Assembly: GCA_016717005.1 (NCBI GenBank)
Contig: JADJUF010000039.1
Coordinates: forward strand, 124,001 to 188,000
Length of the DNA: 64,000 bases
DNA from: Myxococcales bacterium
GTDB lineage: Bacteria; Myxococcota_A; Polyangia; Haliangiales; Haliangiaceae
Direction: 5' to 3'
Positions 27,211-36,139 of the stretch are shown here, piece after piece. The notes below the pieces were generated by a model, which searched no databases, was not told where the DNA came from, and saw only the letters and a program-made list of their open reading frames with translations. The position numbers and the translations under genes were made by a program. Each line of letters begins with the position of its first letter. The stretch's first letter is position 1.

Positions 27211-28511
27211 GCCTGGCCACGATCGCCGCGATCACCGCCCCGCCCCCGATCGCGCCGATCCGCACGCGCGCCGATCTGATCGACGCGCTCGGCCGCGCCG
27301 CCGAGCTCGAGCACGCGATCATGTGCCAGTACCTGTACGCGGCGTTCTCCCTCGACCCGAGCGCGCCGGCGCTGACGCCGGCCGACAGCGAGACCGTGCG
27401 CGGCTTCATGATGGGCTGTCTGCTGATCGCCCGGCAGGAGATGGAGCACCTGGGCCTGGTGTCCAACCTGCTCGTCGCGATCGGCGCGCCCCCCAACTTC
27501 GATCGGCCCAACCTGCCGCTGCCGCCGATGTACTACCAGCTCGAGCTGCCGCTGGCGCTGGTGCCGTTCGGCGCGACCTTCCTGGAGCTGGCGGCGCGGC
27601 TCGAGGCGCCGTGCGAGGAGCCGCCCGATCACCCGCCGCACCCGTACTACACGTCGATCGCCGAGGTCTACGAGCGGCTGCGCGCCGGCTTCGTGACGCT
27701 CGGCAGCCCCGGCGCGCCGACCGCGGCCACGCTGTTCCTGGGGCCGCAGGCGCCGCAGCTCGAGAACACCTCGTTCGGCGCCGCCCCGGGTCAGATCTGG
27801 TACGACATCACGCTCGCGCGCGTGACCGATCTGACCTCGGCGCTCGCGGCGATCGATCTGATCCGGATCCAGGGGGAGGGCGCGACGCCGACGGTGCTGG
27901 CGGCGCCGATGCTGCTCGACGTCCAGGCCGACACCACCTCGCACTACGCGCGCGTCGTCGCGATGCACCAGGCCTGGGACGCGCTCTTGCCCGCGGCCCG
28001 CGCCGCCGCGCTGCGGCCGGTGCCCGCCAACCCGATCAGCTACCAGCACGGCGACGTCGATCCCGACGCGACCGTGTGCCTGTTCCGCGATCCGCGGGCC
28101 GTGGCCCTGGCCACGCTCGGCGTCCGCGCCTACGAGCTGATGCTGCTCATGCTGACGCGCCAGTACGGCGCGAGCGACGCGACCCCGGCCGACCTCGCCA
28201 TGTACCAGGCGATCGCGTTCTTCCCGCTCATGACCACGGTCGTCCGCCCGGTCAGCGAGATGCTGGTCCAGCTCCCCGCCGGGGATGGTCATCACGCGGC
28301 CGCGTTCACGTTCGAGCTCGACGGACCGATCCGCGCGTACCGCGATCGCGCCAGCTTCCACGTGCAGCTCGTCGAGCGGTTCGAAGACCTCGCCCTTGGC
28401 TTCGCCGCGCTCGCGCGCGAGCCCGAGGTCCCGGCCCGGATGGCCTTCGTCGCCAAGAACGTCGCGTACGTGACCGAGCGCATCCGCGCCTACGTGGCGG
28501 CCAACCCATGA
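27207..28511 (+). CDS. ferritin-like (VioB/RebD-type) domain protein
   Basis: A 434-residue protein whose first 230 residues match the ferritin-like domain found in VioB-type iminophenyl-pyruvate dimer synthases and related proteins: AELEHAIMCQYLYAAFSL at 32-49, then RQEMEHLGLVSNLL at 77-90, giving Glu/His metal ligands (E35, H36, E78, E80, H81). Later segments include SFGAAPGQIWYDI and IDLIRIQGEGATP with another Glu pair. The rest is helical with no known motif. GTG 27207 overlaps the methyltransferase stop (GTGA) after GGGAGG; the stop overlaps the next start (ATGA). It is likely a metal-dependent tailoring enzyme for the peptide; the reaction is unknown. Confidence 0.82.
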   Translation: MSLATIAAITAPPPIAPIRTRADLIDALGRAAELEHAIMCQYLYAAFSLDPSAPALTPADSETVRGFMMGCLLIARQEMEHLGLVSNLLVAIGAPPNFDRPNLPLPPMYYQLELPLALVPFGATFLELAARLEAPCEEPPDHPPHPYYTSIAEVYERLRAGFVTLGSPGAPTAATLFLGPQAPQLENTSFGAAPGQIWYDITLARVTDLTSALAAIDLIRIQGEGATPTVLAAPMLLDVQADTTSHYARVVAMHQAWDALLPAARAAALRPVPANPISYQHGDVDPDATVCLFRDPRAVALATLGVRAYELMLLMLTRQYGASDATPADLAMYQAIAFFPLMTTVVRPVSEMLVQLPAGDGHHAAAFTFELDGPIRAYRDRASFHVQLVERFEDLALGFAALAREPEVPARMAFVAKNVAYVTERIRAYVAANP

Positions 28512-29335
28512 GCGTCATCGTCTGCTCGTTCGCCGGCTGGTTCCAGGTCCGCCTGGCCACCAACCCCGACCCGCCCGACGAGGGCCGCGGCGTCAGCGGC
28601 TACACCTTCGCGCTCCCGGGTGAGCCCGATCTCGATCGGCTGGTGCGCACCCGCGACCCGGTCGCCCCGCGCAGCCACGGCCCGGCGGTCGGCCTGGTCG
28701 TGCGCGCGGTCACCGTCGACGGCACCGCGGTCTCGGACCACCCGCTGCTCGGCGGTCAGGTCGACCTGCGCAGCGGACCGATGTTCGAGTCGGTCAACGA
28801 CGTGGTCATGGCCCAGGGCGTCGAGGCGCTCGAGCCGTTCGATCTCGAGCTCACGAAGGGCGGGTTCTGCTTCCGCCGCCGCGACTTCCTGGATCCGGCC
28901 CGCCCCGATCTGACCGTCTACACCGCGCCGCCCGAGCTCCTGGCCGCCCGCCGCACCGCCGACGTGGTCCTCGGCACCCAGCTCCTCGTCGAGGCGATCG
29001 GCAGCGCCGACGCCGCCGGCTACCGCGCGACCCGGCTCGCGCTGCTCCAGGCCGACCTCGCGCACGCCACCGATCCGGCCCAGCGCGCCGGCCTCACCCG
29101 CCGCATCAGCGAGCTCGAGAACACCGACCCCAATGATCGCCGCACGGTGTCGATGACGTTCATCGAGTCGCGCACCTACCAGCTCAACGGCCCGATCGAG
29201 CTGTGCGACCCCGACGGCTGGCTGCGCGGCCTCGATGAGTTCACCACCTTCCAGTGCGACATCGCGATGAGCGCGTGGGACTCCGACGCGATGTGCGGGT
29301 ACGCCGCCGGCACGGTGTCGTTCCCGACCCACTGA
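28508..29335 (+). CDS. uncharacterised partner protein of the borosin-like operon
   Basis: A 275-residue protein without signal peptide or membrane helix. The N-terminal part looks beta-rich (VIVCSFAGWFQVRLATNPDP, GYTFALPGEPDLDRLVRTRD), a central helical segment covers about 145-200 (ALLQADLAHATDPAQRAGL), and a C-terminal beta part follows (VSMTFIESRTYQLNGPIEL, FTTFQCDIAMSAWD). I recognise no family. ATG 28508 overlaps the ferritin-like stop by 4 bases, so it is the last gene of the coupled operon. Co-translation suggests that it works with the ferritin-like protein. Confidence 0.75.
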   Translation: MSVIVCSFAGWFQVRLATNPDPPDEGRGVSGYTFALPGEPDLDRLVRTRDPVAPRSHGPAVGLVVRAVTVDGTAVSDHPLLGGQVDLRSGPMFESVNDVVMAQGVEALEPFDLELTKGGFCFRRRDFLDPARPDLTVYTAPPELLAARRTADVVLGTQLLVEAIGSADAAGYRATRLALLQADLAHATDPAQRAGLTRRISELENTDPNDRRTVSMTFIESRTYQLNGPIELCDPDGWLRGLDEFTTFQCDIAMSAWDSDAMCGYAAGTVSFPTH

Positions 29336-29598
29336 CCGCGCCGCCGCCCTGCGCCGCGTACCAACACGCACCGCCCCGTCGACGGCGCCCACCGCCGGGG
29401 ACACGCACGGTCGTCGCCCACACGGTCGCGCGCGGCCGGCGCCGACCGCGGTCGCGGCCACCCACGGCCCGCCGCCGGCTCGCCACCCGGACACGCGCGC
29501 ACCGCCGCCGGCTCGCCACCCGGACACGCGCGCGCCGCCGACGCACGGCGCGCCACCGCACGCGTGCGTCGCCCCTTCGACGCGGTAGCCTCGGCGCC
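29336..29598. repeat. non-coding GC-rich gap with a 32-base direct repeat
   Basis: The 263 bases between the operon end and the HD-domain gene have no convincing frame. A 32-base block (beginning CCGCCGCCGGCTCGCC) occurs at 29469-29500 and again at 29502-29533, i.e. a tandem duplication with one base between. No terminator hairpin with a T-run was seen. Confidence 0.6.
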
Positions 29599-30168
29599 AT
29601 GCCGCTGACCCGCGACCAGGCCTGGACGCTCCTCATCGACTGGACCCCGGGCGAGTCCCTGCGCCGTCACGCCCGCGCGGTCGAGCTGGTCATGCGCGCC
29701 GCGGCCGATCACTACGGCGCGCCCGACGCCGACGTCGAGCGGTGGGGCATCGCCGGCATGCTCCACGACGCCGACTACGAGCGCTGGCCCGACGAACACC
29801 CGCACCGCGTGGTCGCGTGGCTGCGCGAGCGCGGCGAGGACGCGATCGCGCACGCCGTGTCCGCGCACTACACCCGCTGGGGCGTGCCCTACGACAGCCT
29901 GCTCGATCGCGCGCTCCTGGCCTGCGACGAGCCGACCGGCTTCGTCATGGCCTGCTGCCTGGTGCGGCCCGACGGCATCGCCTCGCTCGAGGTGGCCTCG
30001 GTCAAGAAGCGCCTGAAGGACAAGCGCTTCGCCGCCACGGTCGATCGCGACGAGGTCGCGGCCGGCGCCCGGCTGCTGGACGTCACCCTCGACGACCACC
30101 TCGCCTTCCTCATCGCCGCGCTGCGACCGCACGCCGCCGAGCTCGGCCTCGTCGGCCGCGCCGTGTGA
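29599..30168 (+). CDS. HD-domain phosphohydrolase family protein
   Basis: A 189-residue single-domain protein of the HD superfamily, metal-dependent phosphohydrolases acting on nucleotides or similar phosphates. Ligands: H24 in RRHARAVELVM, the HD pair H56-D57 in GMLHDADYERWPDEHPHR, H67, and the distal Asp in ALLACDEPTGF. It resembles a conserved group of small bacterial HDIG hydrolases, but the substrate is not known. The ATG at 29599 is preceded by a GC-rich gap. No operon partner is obvious. Confidence 0.85.
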   Translation: MPLTRDQAWTLLIDWTPGESLRRHARAVELVMRAAADHYGAPDADVERWGIAGMLHDADYERWPDEHPHRVVAWLRERGEDAIAHAVSAHYTRWGVPYDSLLDRALLACDEPTGFVMACCLVRPDGIASLEVASVKKRLKDKRFAATVDRDEVAAGARLLDVTLDDHLAFLIAALRPHAAELGLVGRAV

Positions 30169-30717
30169 ATGTCAGAGAACGCCGGCCCTCGGCCCTCGGA
30201 TCGTCACCTCGTCCTGCCCACGCCCACGCCTTACCCCACGCCCACGCGTCCCCCAACGCCCGCACCACCGACCAACCCGCCGACCTCCGTCACCACCCGC
30301 TCGCCCGTCGCAGCGCGCCATCGCCTTCGCGCTGCCACCATGATCCGAGAGCCGAGCCCTGCATGAGCCCGAGCAAGAGCACGCCCCGTGCCGACGCCAA
30401 CCCGGCGATCCCGCGTCCTCCGCGGCCGGCCGGCCGGACGGCCGTCCGAGATCCGGCCCGTTCTGTCCGGCATCCGGCCGCGCCCGGACAGGAGCGCCGT
30501 CACGTCCCTGGCCGGTATCCGTCCACCGCCACCAAGGATCCGCGCAGCGTCTGACGCAAGCTCGACGCGCGGCGGCGCCGGTTGCCGGGTTCCGCGCGGC
30601 GGCGCCGGTTGCCGGCTCGCTCGCGAGGACGCCACCAAGCGACCACGCGCGCGCCAGCGCCGCGGGAGCAGCTGCGCCTCGGGCAGCGCCCGCCTGGGCC
30701 AGCGCGCCCACGCACGA
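30169..30717. other. 549-base intergenic region, no convincing gene
   Basis: Between the HD gene and the convergent cupin gene. A possible 63-codon frame (ATG 30363 to TGA 30554, basic and Pro-rich) lacks a ribosome site and the GC-ending codon bias of real genes here. The stretch holds CACGCCCACGCC-type short repeats (about 30218-30250) and a 22-base block, GCGCGGCGGCGCCGGTTGCC plus two bases, at 30567-30588 repeated at 30594-30615. I see no RNA gene. Confidence 0.6.
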
Positions 30718-31182
30718 TCAATACGGCGTGCCGTCCTTGCGCCGGAAGCTCACCGCCCCGCGGTACCGCCCCGGCGCCACCGCCAGGTCGATGTCGGGGT
30801 ACGCACCCTGGTCGGCGTCCACGCGCGAACCCACCACCAGCACCTGCGCGTCGGCGCCGCTGCGGTTCTGCAGGCAGTGGCCGTCGGGGCGTCCCGCCGG
30901 GAACCCGGCGCTGTCGCCGGCGCGCAGGACCTCGTCGCCGGCGTCGGTCACCAGCACCACCTCGCCCGCGACGACATGGACGAACTCGTCCTCGTGGGAG
31001 TGCCAGTGGCGCTGGCTCGACCACGCGCCAGGCGGAAGGGTCATCAAGTTGACCCCGAACTGGGTCAGCCCCGCGGCGTCCCCGAGCCGCAGCCACGACC
31101 GCGCGCGGCACGGCGCGGCGAACGGTTCGGGGTAGCGGGTGCCCTGCCCGCGCGGCGCGGTCGCTCGGTCGATCTTCGGCAT
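30718..31182 (-). CDS. cupin-domain protein
   Basis: A 154-residue single cupin. The first metal-binding motif is H59-W-H61-S-H-E64-D-E66 within the strand that leads to FVHVVAGEVVLVTD, and the second includes the His in GRPDGHCLQN. Ends in RKDGTPY. Such proteins bind Fe, Mn or Zn and act as dioxygenases, isomerases or sensors; the substrate cannot be told. I chose ATG 31182 because the longer frame upstream gives no conserved residues. It is separated from clpX by 186 non-coding bases. Confidence 0.8.
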   Translation of the reverse strand: MPKIDRATAPRGQGTRYPEPFAAPCRARSWLRLGDAAGLTQFGVNLMTLPPGAWSSQRHWHSHEDEFVHVVAGEVVLVTDAGDEVLRAGDSAGFPAGRPDGHCLQNRSGADAQVLVVGSRVDADQGAYPDIDLAVAPGRYRGAVSFRRKDGTPY

Positions 31183-31368
31183 GACCACTCGATGCCACGC
31201 ACCCATCCATCGTGGCAAGCCACCCGAGCGGCGGCGCCCGCGGACAGGCGACCACGCCCCGCGGCTGCCCTGGCATGCACGGAGCCGGTGTCCGCACCCG
31301 CGCCGCCGCCACCCATGCCCGAACGCCCCACGCCCGCGGCCGGGCTCGCGCCCCGCCAGCCGTCGTCC

Positions 31369-32634
<1,266 letters not shown>

Positions 32635-32643
32635 GGCCACGCC

Positions 32644-33261
32644 CTACTTGGCGTCCTTGCCCTCGGGCTTCTTGCGCGTGAAGACCTCGTCGATGAGCCC
32701 GTAGTCCTTGGCCGCCTCCGACCCCATGAAGTAGTCGCGCTCGGTGTCGGTCTGGATCTTCTCGATCGGCTGGCCGGTGTGCTTCGCGAGCAGCTTGTTC
32801 AAGGTCTCGCGGGTCTTGAGCAGCTCGCGGGCGTGGATCTCGATCTCCGTGGCCTGGCCCTGGAAGCCGGCCAGCGGCTGGTGGATCATGATCCGCGAGT
32901 GCGGCAGCGCGTAGCGCTTGCCCTTGGTGCCGGCCGCGAGCAGGAACGCGCCCATCGACGCGGCCTGGCCCATGCAGATCGTGGCCACGTCGCAGCGCAC
33001 GTACTGCATCGTGTCGTAGATGGCCATCCCCGCCGTGACGTGGCCGCCCGGCGAGTTGATGTAGATCATGATGTCCTTGTCCGGATCCTCGGACTCCAAG
33101 AACAGGAGCTGGGCGATGACGACGTTGGCGATCTCGTCGTTGATCCCCGACCCGAGGAAGATGATCCGCTCCTTCAGGAGCCGCGAGAAGATGTCCCAGC
33201 CCCGCTCGCCGCGGTGGGTCTGCTCGATGACCGTCGGCACCAGGTAGTTCTTGATGTCCAT
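32644..33261 (-). CDS. clpP: ATP-dependent Clp protease proteolytic subunit ClpP
   Basis: Serine peptidase forming the Clp proteolytic chamber. 205 residues, normal length. Catalytic triad S102 (GQAASMGAFL), H127 (RIMIHQP) and D172 (TDTERDYF). The start ATG 33261 gives the typical MDIKNYLVPTVIEQT N terminus. It forms a clpP-clpX unit; in many bacteria tig lies directly upstream, but here 2.9 kb of opposite-strand genes separate them. Confidence 0.98.
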   Translation of the reverse strand: MDIKNYLVPTVIEQTHRGERGWDIFSRLLKERIIFLGSGINDEIANVVIAQLLFLESEDPDKDIMIYINSPGGHVTAGMAIYDTMQYVRCDVATICMGQAASMGAFLLAAGTKGKRYALPHSRIMIHQPLAGFQGQATEIEIHARELLKTRETLNKLLAKHTGQPIEKIQTDTERDYFMGSEAAKDYGLIDEVFTRKKPEGKDAK

Positions 33262-33655
33262 CTGACCCCGACTGTACGGGGCGACCGCCCCCGACGCAAC
33301 GCGCCCCGGACCTGCCCTTTCGGGCGGGAGTCGAGGGGATCCCAGCCGGTCGGACGGCCACGCGAGCCGACGGGCCGGGTCGCGGCGCCATGCCGCGCCC
33401 GCGCCCGGTGGACGCTGTGACATTCGCACATCACAATATCTGCATGTCGTTGCCCCTGGCCGCCCTGGCGCCGCGCCGCGTGACGCTGACCGTGGCTCGC
33501 GTTCGGCCCGCGGCGGCGCGCCGACGTCCCCTGGCCCTCGGTGCGTCCATGGCGCGCGCCTCGGCGCGTCGGGCCACCACCGCGGCTCGGCGCGTGACCG
33601 CACGATCACCTGCGTCCTTTCGGCGCCGACCCCGTCTTGTCCCGTGGAGGTTCCG
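33262..33655. other. 394-base divergent promoter region between clpP and the arsM-sigma gene
   Basis: No gene is convincing here. Most is GC-rich with little codon bias. A short AT-richer patch at 33415-33450 stands out and probably holds promoter or operator elements (see the next entry). The right end carries the GGAGG ribosome site (33646-33650) for the ATG at 33656. Confidence 0.55.
33416..33448. promoter_or_regulatory. candidate operator (overlapping inverted repeats)
   Basis: TGTGA (33416-33420) and TCACA (33431-33435) are inverted with 10 bases between. Overlapping it, GACAT-TC-GCA (33419-33428) is mirrored imperfectly by TGCATGTC (33441-33448). This lies in the only AT-richer part of the clpP/arsM-sigma gap. 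Which regulator binds, if any, is unknown. Confidence 0.3.
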
Positions 33656-35089
33656 ATGACCGAGCTCACCACGCCCACCGATCCCGACGACATCCGCGCG
33701 CTCGTGCGCGACCACTACGGCGCCGTCGCCAAGGGCCGCGCCACCGGCTGCTGCGGGCCGACCGCCCCCGCGTGCGGCACCGGCGCGGCCACGCTCGGCT
33801 ACTCCGCCGACGACGAGGCCGCCGTGCCCGCCGACGCCAACCTCGGCCTGGGCTGCGGCAACCCGACCGCGCTGGCCTCGCTCGCGCCCGGCGAGATCGT
33901 GCTCGACCTCGGCGCCGGCGGCGGCTTCGACTGCTTCCTGGCCGCGCGCCAGGTCGGCCCCACCGGCAAGGTCATCGGCGTCGACATGACGCCCGACATG
34001 GTGGCGCTGGCGCGGTCCAACGCCCGCAAGCTCGCGGCCACCAACGTCGAGTTCCGCCTCGGCGAGATCGAGCACCTGCCGGTGGCCGACGCCTCGGTCG
34101 ACGTGATCGTGTCGAACTGCGTGGTCAACCTCGCGCCCGACAAGGCCGCGGTGTTCGCCGAGGCCTGGCGGGTGCTGCGCCCCGGCGGGCGCCTGGCGAT
34201 CAGCGACGTCGTGACGATCGGCGAGGTCCCGGCCGAGGTCCGGGCCCAGGCCGTGGCGCTGACCGCGTGCGTGTCGGGCGCGGCGCCGATCGAGGAGGTG
34301 CGCGCGACCCTGGCCCGGCTCGGCTTCGTCGACGTCGCGGTCGAGCCGACGGCCGGCAGCGCCGCGATCGTCAACGGCTGGCTGCCCGGCGCCGATCGCT
34401 ACATCGCGTCGGCGACGATCGCCGCGACCAAGCCCGGCGGCGCGCCGCGGGCCAAGGGCCGGGGCCGGGGCCGCGTCCGAGGACGCCGTCGTCGCCGCCG
34501 CCGCGCCGTGCTGCGCGCCGGGGTGCTGCGCGTGATCGCCCCGGTGGCGTGGACCGACGTCCGCGCGCGGCTGCGGCCGTTCGTGGCCGCGCGGATCGAC
34601 GCCGCCGAGGTCGACGACGTGCTCCAGGACGTGCTGGTGCGGATGCACCGCGGGCTGCCGGGCCTGGCCGACGAGGATCGCTTCGATGGCTGGCTGTACA
34701 AGATCGCGCGCTCGGCCCTGGCCGACGCCGGGCGCGCCCGGGCCCGCCACCCGCTGCCGCGCACCGACGCCGCCCCCGACGCGGCGATCGAGCCGACGCC
34801 CGTCGACGACGACCCGGCCCGGCTCCTGGCCGCCTGCCTGGCGCCGTTCGTCGCGCGGCTGCCGTCGCCGTACCGCGAGGCCGTGACGCTGGTCGAGCTC
34901 GAGGGCCTGACCGCGCGCGCCGCCGCCGAGCTGGCCGGCATCTCGACCTCGGGCATGAAGTCCCGGGTCCAGCGCGGCCGGGCGATGCTGCGGGCCGCGC
35001 TCGAGGCCTGCTGCGAGATCGCGGTCGACGCGCGCGGCCGGGTGGTCGAGGTGACCCCGCGGCCGAGCTGCCGCCTGGGCGGCTGCTGA
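33656..35089 (+). CDS. arsM: arsenite S-adenosylmethionine methyltransferase fused to an ECF sigma factor
   Basis: One uninterrupted frame of 477 residues. Part 1 (about 1-265) is ArsM, which methylates As(III): SAM loop DLGAGGG at 84-90, N-terminal Cys (GCCGPTAPACG), and the As-binding Cys set C67, C155 (SNCVVNL) and C205 (LTACVSG), with the family's 50-residue spacing between the last two. Part 2 (about 293-477) is an ECF sigma-70: region 2 (DDVLQDVLVRMHRGL, FDGWLYKIARSALAD) and region 4 (LPSPYREAVTLVELEG, ISTSGMKSRVQRGRAML), ending with Cys residues (CCEIAVDARG, CRLGGC) as in SigZ-like factors. An Arg-rich linker joins them. GTG 34532 could start the sigma part separately. GGAGG precedes ATG 33656. 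Confidence 0.82.
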   Translation: MTELTTPTDPDDIRALVRDHYGAVAKGRATGCCGPTAPACGTGAATLGYSADDEAAVPADANLGLGCGNPTALASLAPGEIVLDLGAGGGFDCFLAARQVGPTGKVIGVDMTPDMVALARSNARKLAATNVEFRLGEIEHLPVADASVDVIVSNCVVNLAPDKAAVFAEAWRVLRPGGRLAISDVVTIGEVPAEVRAQAVALTACVSGAAPIEEVRATLARLGFVDVAVEPTAGSAAIVNGWLPGADRYIASATIAATKPGGAPRAKGRGRGRVRGRRRRRRRAVLRAGVLRVIAPVAWTDVRARLRPFVAARIDAAEVDDVLQDVLVRMHRGLPGLADEDRFDGWLYKIARSALADAGRARARHPLPRTDAAPDAAIEPTPVDDDPARLLAACLAPFVARLPSPYREAVTLVELEGLTARAAAELAGISTSGMKSRVQRGRAMLRAALEACCEIAVDARGRVVEVTPRPSCRLGGC

Positions 35090-35276
35090 ACCGTCACCTC
35101 GCGCGGCGCGCCAACCTTGGCCGCTCCCCCGGCGCGGGCGCGAGGTCGTCGTGCCGGCCCGTCCGGATGCTGGCGCGGGCGACGCGGGTGGACCGCGACC
35201 TGCCACTGCGCTGCGCCCATCACCCGCGGCGCCCGGCGTCTGGCGACCGCCGCGCCGTCACGCTACCGTGCCGGGG

Positions 35277-36011
35277 ATGCGCCGGACCATGCTCGCTACC
35301 ACGATGGCGCTCACCGTCGCGGCGATGGCCATCGCGCCGGCCCACGCCGACACCTCGGCCGAGGCCACGGCCGTCGGCGACTTCGCGATCGGCAGCGTCC
35401 AGCGGGTGCGGCGGGCGTTCGTGATCGGCCCCCACGTCGGTGGTTTCGGCGGGATCGCCGTCGATGGCGGCGACGCGCTCCACGGCGTGACCTTCGGGCT
35501 GGCGCTGTACGCGTTCAAGATCACGACCGTGCTCGACCTGCGGGAGCTGGTGGTCGAGACCGTGCGCCAACGGGTGCGCGAGCGGGTCGCGGACATCGTC
35601 GCCGCCGGCGGCACCGCGCCCACCGATCTGTCGGAGCTGGCGCGTGAGGTCGCGGCCGAGGTCAAGGCCGAGATCGCGGGCCGCCCGCCGCCGCGGCGCA
35701 CGCTCGAGCGGCCGCGCTTCGGCGCCGTGCTCGAGGGGGCGATCCGGACCTCACCCGGCGGCGGCTTCCAGACCCGGCTGGTGATCAGCAAGGGCGTCGG
35801 CCGCGCCAGCATCGGCGTGGCGCTGGCGGTGCAGCGCGCCAGCGGCGACACCGATGTGGTCCCAGGCCTCGAGGCCAGCCTACGCCTGACGCCGCTCGGG
35901 CAGGCCTGGACACCGGTGGCCGAGCTGTACCTGCGCGGCGACGTCGCGATCGCCGACCGCCTGCCGATCGCCCTCATCGGCGGGGTGCGCGCGACGCTCG
36001 ATCTGTTCTGA
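35277..36011 (+). CDS. secreted protein, probable outer-membrane-associated, unknown function
   Basis: A 244-residue protein with a signal peptide ending in APAHA (about residue 24). The mature N and C parts have barrel-like strands (VIGPHVGGFGGIAVDGG, GVTFGLALYAFKITTVLDL, ASIGVALAVQRASGD, IALIGGVRATLDLF with terminal Phe). A charged helical insertion lies between (about 85-140, VRQRVRERVADIVAAGG). No family recognised. It lies 187 bases after the ArsM-sigma gene and converges with tig. Confidence 0.5.
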   Translation: MRRTMLATTMALTVAAMAIAPAHADTSAEATAVGDFAIGSVQRVRRAFVIGPHVGGFGGIAVDGGDALHGVTFGLALYAFKITTVLDLRELVVETVRQRVRERVADIVAAGGTAPTDLSELAREVAAEVKAEIAGRPPPRRTLERPRFGAVLEGAIRTSPGGGFQTRLVISKGVGRASIGVALAVQRASGDTDVVPGLEASLRLTPLGQAWTPVAELYLRGDVAIADRLPIALIGGVRATLDLF

Positions 36012-36030
36012 CGCCGTCGACGTCGGCGCG

Positions 36031-36053
36031 GCGCGGCCGCCGACCGGCCGCGC
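36031..36053. terminator. strong hairpin between convergent genes
   Basis: GCGCGGCC (36031-36038) pairs perfectly with GGCCGCGC (36046-36053) around a 7-base loop, 20 bases after the stop of the secreted-protein gene and before the 3' end of tig. There is no T-run, so it may act as a bidirectional or factor-assisted terminator. Confidence 0.35.
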
Positions 36054-36139
36054 TGCCGGTGGTCGGCGGTGCCGCCGGCGGTGTTCGACCGCTCGGCCGG
36101 TGGCGCCCGGGGCTCCCCGAGAAGGACCCGGCGCAGGCG

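Noticed and set aside
25374..28511. Single 1,045-residue frame fusing the RiPP leader to the ferritin-like protein
   Set aside because: The middle part is Arg/Pro-rich nonsense caused by frame loss in the repeats and by an open shadow frame across the methyltransferase gene; the three overlapping genes in proper frames explain the sequence better.
30363..30554. Possible 63-codon gene
   Set aside because: No ribosome site, weak codon bias, basic Pro-rich composition typical of random GC-rich DNA.
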